From assembly GCA_963731745.1 (NCBI GenBank), contig CAVSWT010000019.1, positions 46,614-110,613 on the forward strand: DNA of 64,000 nucleotides. The letters run 5' to 3'. A program made the position numbers and the translations under genes. This DNA is from CAVSWT01 sp963731745 (GTDB taxonomy: Bacteria; Bacteroidota; Ignavibacteria; Ignavibacteriales; Ignavibacteriaceae). A model generated the notes under the pieces. That model saw nothing but the letters and a program-made list of their open reading frames with translations, made no database searches and was not told where the DNA came from. Of this stretch, positions 53,897 to 62,294 are shown in pieces. Within the stretch, counting starts at the first letter, position 1. Each line of letters begins with the position of its first letter.

Positions 53897-55654
53897 TTAG
53901 AAATCTTTTCTCGTAAATAAAAACACACTGCAGCCAAAAATGAATAACAAAAATAAACTTGAACTTATAACCGGTTGGAAATTAACAACTGATTTTCCAG
54001 TTGATATATCAATTAACATAATTGTCATAAGTTCTTGAGTTTTTGGAACTAAATAATATAATCCTTTAAGTATCTCTTTAAAAAATTCACTGATGGAAAA
54101 TCGTTCAACATTAGCTTTAACAAATAATAAAGCCGGGCTAAGAATCAAGTAGATGAAATAAGCAATCATCATTCCAAAGATTGAACTTTTGGTAATTATT
54201 CCAAATAATAGAATTATCGAATAAAGAACAGCATAAGTAAATGTTATTATAACAATAGACCATAAAAACGATGCATCCCAATAGGAAAACTTAAAGGATA
54301 TCATCAGCCAAACGCCAAGAATCAATAATCCAATATTTATAAAAATAAAAATGATGCTGCCTAAATATTTTCCGGTAATCAATTGTAACCGGGAAATCGG
54401 TTTAGAAAGCAGCAGATCAATATTACCTTTCTCAAGCATGTTTGGGACAAAGCTGGAAGTTGAAAAGATTGCAAGCAGAAGGCAAAGAAATGATAATGGC
54501 GTGATGATTGTAACTTCCAATAAACCAATTGCCTGTCCGAATATAAATTGATCATTAGAAGGATTAATTGTGGTAAGTATTTGACTTGAATCCATTAATG
54601 AAAAAGCAAAACCTAAACCAATTAAAAACAATGCTGAAACTGCAATGAAAAAAATAAAAACTTTTCTTGCCAGCGCTTCTCTTAAAGTAAAATTGATAAT
54701 TATTAAAATATTTTTCATTGCACGATTCTCCTTATTGGATTCATTTATTAATTCAATAAATGTTTCTTCCAAAGAAGATTTTGACGGAACAATCTCTTTA
54801 ATAATTTTTTCTTTCGATCTGATCAAATCAATCAGCTTATTCAGCTCAATTGTATTATCAACTTTAATAGAATAAGTGCCGCCATTATTTTTTTTGCTTG
54901 AAAATCCGCTAATATTGGAAAAAGATATGTCTTCCAAATTACCGCCGTCAATTGAAATTTTGTATTCTTCTTTCTTTTCAGTTAAATCTTTAACTGTCCC
55001 TTCTCTTAGCAGCTTGCCTTTATTCAGAATTGCAACTCTGTCTGTTATCATTTCTACTTCAGAAAGCAAGTGGCTGTTTAGAAAAATTGTTTTGGATCTA
55101 TTCTTTAACTCAAGTAAAATATCTCTTATTTCTTTTCTCCCAATCGGATCAACTCCATCAGTTGGTTCATCTAAAAAAATTAAATCGGGATCGTTTAATA
55201 ATGCTTGAGCCAAACCCAAACGCTGCATCATTCCTTTTGAATAAGTTTTTACTTTTGCTTTTTTCCATTTAGTTAAGTTCATCAATTCAAGAAGTTCATC
55301 AATTTTTTTATTAAGTATAGTCCCATCTAATCCGCCTAATCTTCCAAAAAATTTTAGTACATTGCCGCCGGATAAGTAAGAAGGATATTTATGATTTTCA
55401 GGCAGATACCCCACCCTGCTTTTAATTTTATAATTTGAAATATCTTCATTCAATATTCTTGCACTGCCTGTGGTTGGAAAAGTTATTCCAAGAAGGATTT
55501 TTATCAAAGTGGTTTTACCTGCTCCGTTTGGCCCTAATAAACCAAAGATAGTACCTTCCGCAATATTTAAGCTTAGACTGTTTAAAGCCTCAACTCCTTT
55601 TTTGCCAAAGGAAGAATATATTTTTGTAAGACTGTTAGTTTCAATTACATTCAT
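53897..55654 (-). CDS. ABC transporter, ATPase and permease in one frame
   Basis: 586 residues from ATG 55654, which gives the standard MNVIETNSLTK start (a longer start at 55696 is less likely). Residues 1-310 are an ABC-2 type ATPase: Walker A GPNGAGKT, signature YSKGMMQRLG, Walker B DLIFLDEPTDGVD and an SLEETFIELI C-terminus. From residue 313 the MKNILIIINFTLREALARKVF segment begins a permease with six hydrophobic helices. Most such systems have two genes. A ribosome-binding-like AAGGAG sits nine bases before that internal ATG, so the pair may have been two overlapping genes that now share a frame, or lost a stop by a one-base change. Confidence 0.8.
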   Translation of the reverse strand: MNVIETNSLTKIYSSFGKKGVEALNSLSLNIAEGTIFGLLGPNGAGKTTLIKILLGITFPTTGSARILNEDISNYKIKSRVGYLPENHKYPSYLSGGNVLKFFGRLGGLDGTILNKKIDELLELMNLTKWKKAKVKTYSKGMMQRLGLAQALLNDPDLIFLDEPTDGVDPIGRKEIRDILLELKNRSKTIFLNSHLLSEVEMITDRVAILNKGKLLREGTVKDLTEKKEEYKISIDGGNLEDISFSNISGFSSKKNNGGTYSIKVDNTIELNKLIDLIRSKEKIIKEIVPSKSSLEETFIELINESNKENRAMKNILIIINFTLREALARKVFIFFIAVSALFLIGLGFAFSLMDSSQILTTINPSNDQFIFGQAIGLLEVTIITPLSFLCLLLAIFSTSSFVPNMLEKGNIDLLLSKPISRLQLITGKYLGSIIFIFINIGLLILGVWLMISFKFSYWDASFLWSIVIITFTYAVLYSIILLFGIITKSSIFGMMIAYFIYLILSPALLFVKANVERFSISEFFKEILKGLYYLVPKTQELMTIMLIDISTGKSVVNFQPVISSSLFLLFIFGCSVFLFTRKDF

Positions 55655-55783
55655 TTTACAATAAATTTTATGAAATAATTCAATAAATATAAGCAATTTT
55701 GGGATTGGTATTTTTGTTATTTGATTGTTAATATTTTGTTAAAGTCAAAGGATTGGAATCAGGAGAGAGTATTTGAGAACAAA

Positions 55784-55816
55784 GTGAGGCTCCTCAATTG
55801 AATCGGGGAACCTCAC
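55784..55816. other. Hairpin GTGAGG, copy near the sorting-domain gene end
   Basis: GTGAGG / CCTCAC stem with an internal CTCC/GGGG pairing, located 17 bases after the T9SS gene stop at 55833. It probably acts as its terminator, since it lies in the right place for minus-strand genes. A close relative occurs at 62200-62227. Confidence 0.6.
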
Positions 55817-55832
55817 ATTTTAAATAGTTTGC

Positions 55833-57908
55833 TTATTTCATTAAAATAAGCTTAGCTGATTTCTCAAACACCTCACTTTTTCCTTCTTGCGATACTGCCT
55901 TGAATTTATATATATAAATTCCGCTTGATATTTGTTCATTATTATTGTTTGTTCCATTCCAAATAATATTTTGGGTACCAGCTGATTGCGACGAATTAAA
56001 GAATGACTTCACTTCATTTCCAAGTATATCATAAATTTTCAATTCTACATCAGACATTCGTGGCAAATTATAGGATATGGTTGTTGTTGGGTTGAATGGA
56101 TTCGGAAAGTTTCCAAGCAATTTATATTCATTTGGAGTATCTAATACTGTTTGATTTTTATTTTCAGAGCTTTGTTTTGCAAAGCTGTTTTTAGCACTTT
56201 GTAATAAATCCTCAACAAATGTTAAACGCATTAAATACTCATCATCATCTAACTTCAAAGATTTTATATCTGAAAGAATCTGCTCTGCTTTTTTATTATC
56301 TTTCTTAATATTTAGATATGCAAACAGTTGTGAAAATCTTGAATTCACTGCTTGATAATCATCTTGATAGCTTTTAATTACTTTATCATATTGATTAATT
56401 GCTTGATCAAATTGACCATCTTTAAGATACATATCCGCAATAATTTTATTTACAATCGCTTTGTGTTCCGATTTAACTGCTAATTCTTCAAAGTAATTAG
56501 CAATTTCGTTTCGTGAATATTTACATTTTAAATGTGCCAGTTGTGTAATTGCAAAATCAAAATGCTTATCCTTTTTTATTAAATCTTTATAATAAGTAAT
56601 TGCTTCATCAATCTTTCCATCATTCTCTAATGATATTCCTGAATAAAAATCTGTTTGTGAACTAGATTCCATATTTTTTGTCAATATCAACGAAGTTGGT
56701 GGTGTAATCCAAGGATCTTCTTCTAAAATATAATTAATTTCAATATCAGAGGTAGCATCCTTAAAGCTTCGTGGTTCTCCTCCACCCCAATAATTATATT
56801 CAGCAATAACCCAACTGTTTTCATATGATCTAACATCATAATAGACATTATCATGAATACTATTATAATGTCCATAGTCTGCCCAATCAAAACCACCGAT
56901 TATTCCACTTCCCCAGCCAGCAGCAATTCCGTACAAGCAGTCCACTACTCGATTGTTAGTGGTATCTATTGGGTTATTAAATAATAAACCAAGAGAACCA
57001 CCACCAATATACATTCCCCAATAGAATCCGCTTATATCATTATGAAAGATAAATGCATTTGAAGAATTTATAAGCCAAATTCCTTGATAATTTCTATAAT
57101 TATTTTCTACTTTTTTAATTATATTGTCAAAAATATGCGGCTGATTAGATGATGCATCTACGTAAATACCATTATGATATGGTTCATTTATATTATTTCC
57201 GGATATTGTTGGGGCAGAATTATAAATATCAATACCTTGAGTACAATGGTCGATTAAAGAATTTTGAATTGTAACATCAGCATCATTATAACATTGTATC
57301 TCATTCCCGTAGTACATTTCAATATTATCAATTACAGAATTTTCCGCGCTTGATCCATCGAAAGTTATTGTACCCCAATTTCCAGCTCCGCTTTTATTAA
57401 ACGTAATGGGAGAAAAGGAACCAATCGCAGAAAGAGTACCATTTACTACAAGTGAGACATTATTATTAAATAATAAATTGGCTTCGGAATTAATATTAAA
57501 ATAAGTACCCGCAGGTATTGTAATATTGTTATTAGCATTTAATGTTCCATTTAAAGTCAAAGTCACTCCACTTGCAAGAGTTAAATTTGAACCTGAATTT
57601 ACTGTAAGTGAAACACCGGAAGGAATTGTAATATTCGATTCGGTGTTTAAGGTGCCATTTACGACCAAAGATGATCCATTTATAAAATTTAAATTAGCTC
57701 CAGGAAGAATATGCAAAGTGCCATCAACTTCCAGAGCGCCTTGATATTTAAAATTTATTACAGCATTACTTGCAATTGTAAGTGTTTTACCGGCTGGAAC
57801 TGTAATTTGCCCTGTAACTAAATTTGTCCCGCTCCAGGTTGTATTTGCAATTAATGTTTGTTTGCCCCAGGCGATTGTTGTAAGAGGATCTCCGACTATT
57901 ACATTTTG
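55833..57908 (-). pseudogene. Beta-helix/TPR/T9SS sorting part of an interrupted cargo protein
   Basis: Continuous in frame with the protein that ends at 57909: after the TGA the sequence goes on as QNVIVGDPLTTIAWGKQTL with no start codon until a TTG at 57716. Residues 65-190 are Asn/Thr-rich right-handed parallel beta-helix rungs (LVVNGTL, VSLTVNSGSNLTL). Then come NosD-like HN/DN repeats, a 100-residue TPR-type helical region (EAITYYKDLIKKD), and a T9SS sorting tail starting PNPFNPTT. It is the C-terminal two thirds of a secreted protein of about 1126 residues. Confidence 0.75.
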
Positions 57909-59213
57909 TCAGGCTAAATATGGCAGTCCCATATAGACTGCGTCTATAAATGAATAGCCTGCTTGATAAGAGGGAAACATTATACCGTCATTAACTATAC
58001 CGAATGTATATGGTTCCCAGGCATGTCCTACTGCAACCGTACCGCCTTTTAGAAAAAACTCAACCACCTGTCCCATTTCTGCACCAGGTTGTCTGCTTAT
58101 AGTATTGAATGAACGAGCATTAAAACTCTCGGCAGTGTTAAAAATTGCACCTGGCACAAAACTAAAATTTAATTGCGATTGAATATAATCGGGATGGAAT
58201 GTTTGTCCCTCATTAGGATTTGGTGGTTTTGTTGTGTGAACACCGTTAGAACTGTACGACATTACCGGCTTATTATGGTACGTAACCGTATCCTCAGTAA
58301 TATCAAATCTATAATTTGAAAACCCTAATGAATTTAATTTTGACTCTGTTGAAGTAGCATAATCTACCATAATACTTAAGCCATGACATGGAGTAGGGTC
58401 AGCATCAATAAACCAATCATAGTTATCCGCATGTATTGCTTCGGAAGAACGGTCAATTATTCCTTTAACCATATCGTAACTTATTCCATCCAAATGCGAA
58501 ACAAGATAATCTAACTTTATTGTATAACTTTCCCAGCTCCTGGTAAAAACTCCAGATGTAAATCTATTATTCATGTTGAGATCTGGATCAGGATTAATAT
58601 TATATGGATTTGAAATTCGCGGTTGAGAAGAATAGTAATAATGGCTGCCGTCTATGGCTAAGCTTCTGTATGTAGTATAAATAGAATGAAGCAAATCTTC
58701 ATAATTATTTGTGTTTAGCATACAGAGCAAGCCGTCTACAGATAAATTACAAATTACCGAGCCGGAATCTGCGCCAGCTTGAATTTTAAACGGCACTCCC
58801 TTGCAGAGTGCAATATATCTTATTGAGGTAAGATTATTAGACGTTATATAATTTTTTATCGGCAATGCAACATACTGATAAAAATATTTCCAGGCATGCT
58901 CAGTAGCGTACCATGTGCCAATAGAATGGTTGTACGAATCACGAATAATATTATCTCCTTCAGCTAAAGTTACTGAATGGATACTACCATTAACATTAAT
59001 ATCATGAGACGTTAAAGAATTTAAAAGACAAATATTTGAAGTAGGAATTCCACGAACATTTTTATAATAACTCATTACATCAAACGAAGTTTGATCAAGA
59101 GAATTATAAACTACGAGGACATTTTCAGGCCCGGCAATATTCGCGTTTGTTTGTGCTTCTGCAATATTAATGCAGAGAAAAAAGAAGAAACAGAAAAGAA
59201 CAATATATTTCAT
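57909..59213 (-). CDS. TIGR03790-type secreted protein, N-terminal part ending at in-frame TGA
   Basis: 434 residues with signal peptide (FCFFFFLCINIAEA). Conserved core: ENVLVVYNSLDQTSFDVMSYYKNVRGIPTSNICLLNS, a central IRYIALCKGVPFKI strand, and PGAIFNTAESFNARSFN near the end, followed by VGHAWEPYTFGI and FIDAVYMGLPYLA before the stop. Members of this family usually continue PYLSW-Q-VVVGDPL; here PYLA is followed by TGA then QNVIVGDPL. So TGA sits where Trp (TGG) is expected. The domain may be a caspase-like or peptidase-like fold; no activity is proven. It begins 13 bases after the upstream T9SS gene, so both belong to one operon. Confidence 0.8.
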   Translation of the reverse strand: MKYIVLFCFFFFLCINIAEAQTNANIAGPENVLVVYNSLDQTSFDVMSYYKNVRGIPTSNICLLNSLTSHDINVNGSIHSVTLAEGDNIIRDSYNHSIGTWYATEHAWKYFYQYVALPIKNYITSNNLTSIRYIALCKGVPFKIQAGADSGSVICNLSVDGLLCMLNTNNYEDLLHSIYTTYRSLAIDGSHYYYSSQPRISNPYNINPDPDLNMNNRFTSGVFTRSWESYTIKLDYLVSHLDGISYDMVKGIIDRSSEAIHADNYDWFIDADPTPCHGLSIMVDYATSTESKLNSLGFSNYRFDITEDTVTYHNKPVMSYSSNGVHTTKPPNPNEGQTFHPDYIQSQLNFSFVPGAIFNTAESFNARSFNTISRQPGAEMGQVVEFFLKGGTVAVGHAWEPYTFGIVNDGIMFPSYQAGYSFIDAVYMGLPYLA

Positions 59214-59225
59214 AAATGGCTCCCT

Positions 59226-61871
59226 TTATTTGATGATTATTAGTTTTTTAACCGCCGTATAACCTTCATCTGTTGTCATACGGTAGAAATAAACTCCTGA
59301 GCTTAAATTACTTGAATAGAATGGTATTGAATAGTAACCGGCTTTCTTGTTCTCATTTAATAAAATGCTTATTTCTTGCCCCGTAATGTTATACAATATA
59401 ATTTTTACTCTTGATTGCTTAGGTATTTCAAAAGTAATATTTGTGGTGGGATTAAACGGGTTTGGGTAGTTTTGATTTAATTTATAGTCATCCGGAACAT
59501 TTTTTTCATCTTTCACAGAAACTATACTACTGCCTTTACCTTCAACAATAATTGTATCTGGTGAACTTAAAGCATTACTGGTTATTACTATAAAACCTGA
59601 TTGAATAGAAGTATCTGTTGGTGTAAATGAAATTTTTAAATAAGCTTGCTCTGATTTTGTAAGGGTTAGAGTATTAGGGTAAAAAGCATAATGTTGATTA
59701 GAAGATATAATTTCTGAAATCTGTAATGTGTTTGTTCCTGAATTTGAAATCAGAATGCTATCTTCTTCTGTTGTTCCAATTTTAACTGTTCCAAAATTAA
59801 TGTTAGTATCTGAACTGGTTAGTACTGGTAATGAGACATAACTTGTATCGTCGTATTTTAATACTAATCCTAAATTGCCAACAAAATATCCCAAATTATC
59901 GGTTGGTGCACTAAAACTTACTAAGCCTCCAGGCACATCTTCTGTATACTCTAACCAATTTTTGCCATGATCATTTGTCATGTAGTATCTTGAAAAACCA
60001 ATTATTAACCAGTGAACAGGATCAGGGAAACGGTAGAATTTTCGAGATCCTACTACTTCAGGAACATCAATCCAACTTATTCCTCCATCAGTTGTTTTAA
60101 ATAGTGAATTATTTATGGAAGAGTATATCGCAATCCAACCAGTATCTTTATTTGTAAAATAAATATCATCTGAATTCCATAGATCAAGATTAGTCTGTTG
60201 TATCCAGTTTTTTCCCCCATCAATAGTCTTAAAAGGTCTGCCAACATTTGCAGTCCATCCGTATAGTGAATCAATAAAATAAATACTATTAAATCCAACA
60301 GAAACACCTGCATTCTTTTGTGTGAACCAGTTATCGCCTCCATCAATAGTTTTAAGTATTCCACCCCTGCTTGTTACTGCCCAGCCAATATTAGTGTTAA
60401 TAAAGAAGATTTTACTTATTATTCCTAGTGTATCGTTAAGTCCATTTATGTTGGTTACAAACCAGCTATTACCTCCATCAATTGTTTTAAATATTCTGCA
60501 TGAAGACTCAGCTATAAGGCCGGTAAGGCTGTCTATAAATAATAAATCAACTCCATCTGGTGCTCCCGGAACTCTTTCCCAGCTTCTCCCGCCATTTTGG
60601 GTTTCATACAAACCATTTTTAGAAGAAAATGCGTAGCTGCTAATTGCAAAGCCTTTCAGTCCATTTAAAAAGAAAACGTCGGAAAAGTTGTCATTTATTA
60701 TCAGCCTTTTCCATATGTCAAAATCACCTTCTGCTTTATTAATAATTAACCCGCTTCCAACATTATATCCTACATTTTCTTTTTGTAGAAGCTGCAGTTC
60801 CCATTCACCGATATTTCCAATTGATGTCCAGTTTTCTCCATGGTTTGTTGTTTTCCATATTCCTACTTCATTTAATATTACATAACCGGTATCGGGGTTT
60901 ATATATTTTATACAATTAACTGCTTCAAATGTTAAGGGTCCTCCGTTTACCCAGGTATTTCCGCCGTTGCTGCTGTAAATATTCTTTCCGCGGTAGCTTG
61001 TTCCTCCATAACCCGCCGCAGCTATGTGTATGCTATCTATTATATCAATGCTGTATAATGGCTGGTCATCCCCGGCTTGTATTATCTCCCAATTACTTCC
61101 ACCGTCTGTGGTTCTTAACACTTTCCCGTCTGCTGCTACAAAGCCATATTTCTCATTTAGAAAATCTATCCACCACAAATTACCGGTGTAACCGGGCGTA
61201 TTTATTCTCTGCCAGTTCTCTCCAGCATCAGTAGTTTTCAGAAGCGCAGTAGCTCCGCACGCCCAGCCTAATGTATCATTTACCAGTTCTAAGCCCCATA
61301 GGTCAAAAACGCTGTCTACACCACTTTCTACTTGATTAAATGTTTCCCCGCTATCTGTAGAACGTAGTATAAGTCCGTCATATCCACTGGCTATTACAGC
61401 CTTACCATTATAGCTTCTTACCTTCAGTATTGGTTTTGTCGTGTTTGTTTCTATTACTTTCCAACTGCTGCCTCCATCGGTTGTTTTTATAATTGTACCC
61501 ATATCTCCACATGCCCAGCCGGTATTCTTATTTATGAAATCAACTCCTACATAATCTACTCTTGGTATTTTAGGGTTTAGCTCTGTCCAGGTTCCTGTTC
61601 CAGTAGTTATTTTTGACAGCTTATTTCCATTATTCTTTTCTGCATAGCCAAGAGGATATACTATTCTCTTTTCGTCATATAAATTTTTACCTGCATATTT
61701 ATCATTATAGCTTTGATAAACATCCTGTCCTTCAGTAGGTGAAATTCCTCTTCTGAACTGAATTGGTTTTTCTTTTGTCGAATCAGAAATTTGATCGTTT
61801 AATTTTTGAGGATATAAATCCGTACTTATGAATAACAAAATCAATAGAGTACTGTTAAATAATGTTTTCAT
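59226..61871 (-). CDS. T9SS-sorted protein with YCF48/BNR propeller repeats
   Basis: 881 residues from ATG 61871, preferred over ATG 61895 because AAGGG precedes it and it gives a clean signal peptide (MKTLFNSTLLILLFIST). It consists of about 12 repeats with TTDGGSSW / TTDAGENW / TIDGGKNW motifs, which are YCF48/BNR-type beta-propeller blades. Near residue 690 comes an ASPM/SPD2/Hydin-like Ig domain (INFGTVKIGTTEEDSILISNSG), then a T9SS sorting domain with PNPFNPTT and GVYFYRM. It is cell-surface or secreted. No enzymatic site. Repeats are likely ligand- or matrix-binding. First gene of a two-locus operon with 57909-59213. Confidence 0.88.
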   Translation of the reverse strand: MKTLFNSTLLILLFISTDLYPQKLNDQISDSTKEKPIQFRRGISPTEGQDVYQSYNDKYAGKNLYDEKRIVYPLGYAEKNNGNKLSKITTGTGTWTELNPKIPRVDYVGVDFINKNTGWACGDMGTIIKTTDGGSSWKVIETNTTKPILKVRSYNGKAVIASGYDGLILRSTDSGETFNQVESGVDSVFDLWGLELVNDTLGWACGATALLKTTDAGENWQRINTPGYTGNLWWIDFLNEKYGFVAADGKVLRTTDGGSNWEIIQAGDDQPLYSIDIIDSIHIAAAGYGGTSYRGKNIYSSNGGNTWVNGGPLTFEAVNCIKYINPDTGYVILNEVGIWKTTNHGENWTSIGNIGEWELQLLQKENVGYNVGSGLIINKAEGDFDIWKRLIINDNFSDVFFLNGLKGFAISSYAFSSKNGLYETQNGGRSWERVPGAPDGVDLLFIDSLTGLIAESSCRIFKTIDGGNSWFVTNINGLNDTLGIISKIFFINTNIGWAVTSRGGILKTIDGGDNWFTQKNAGVSVGFNSIYFIDSLYGWTANVGRPFKTIDGGKNWIQQTNLDLWNSDDIYFTNKDTGWIAIYSSINNSLFKTTDGGISWIDVPEVVGSRKFYRFPDPVHWLIIGFSRYYMTNDHGKNWLEYTEDVPGGLVSFSAPTDNLGYFVGNLGLVLKYDDTSYVSLPVLTSSDTNINFGTVKIGTTEEDSILISNSGTNTLQISEIISSNQHYAFYPNTLTLTKSEQAYLKISFTPTDTSIQSGFIVITSNALSSPDTIIVEGKGSSIVSVKDEKNVPDDYKLNQNYPNPFNPTTNITFEIPKQSRVKIILYNITGQEISILLNENKKAGYYSIPFYSSNLSSGVYFYRMTTDEGYTAVKKLIIIK

Positions 61872-61895
61872 TTTATAACCCTTGATTTTTTTCAT

Positions 61896-62294
61896 TTCAA
61901 TTTACAAACTCTAATTATAGATATTAGCATAATTAAGATTTTGGAATAAGATATTTTTGAAATGTAATAGGAAATTCCATTTGTTCTCCCTGCAAATAAC
62001 AATTATTTAAGTTTTTTATAGCAAATTTTACACCCAATAAAAACTTAGAATAAATTTAGCAATTAGTTGTTTTGAAAAAAAATTATATTAAACTTTCTCC
62101 GATATTAGAGTTTTTTTCTCCACTCTAAAAAATGATTAAACTTTTAACAATAATTAAATGGTAATGAAAAATTTTATGGAAAACAGAAAGTAAGAACAAG
62201 TGAGGCTCCCCTTCAAGGAGATCTCACATTTAAATACATACTTTTAATTAATAGAATTTTTTTTTTACTTTGCCGGTGAACGTATAAAATTTTA
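61896..62294. other. Divergent intergenic region between T9SS gene and recQ
   Basis: 399 bases, AT-rich. It must hold promoters for both directions: the large T9SS operon (minus) and recQ (plus). Apart from the hairpin at 62200-62227 it contains no coding frame or clear motif that I can support. Confidence 0.55.
62200..62227. other. Hairpin GTGAG copy upstream of recQ
   Basis: GTGAG-g-CTCC / GGAG-at-CTCAC stem with a 7-base loop. Same orientation and first 10 bases (GTGAGGCTCC) as the copy at 55784, so these two bound the T9SS region. Its position in an upstream divergent region means it is not an ordinary terminator for the T9SS genes. Confidence 0.6.

Noticed and set aside
57909..57911. 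TGA read as Trp by a changed genetic code
   Set aside because: TGA is the normal stop of several intact genes here (for example the dnaX end at 559-561 and the 52920 lipoprotein), and TGG is used for Trp throughout.
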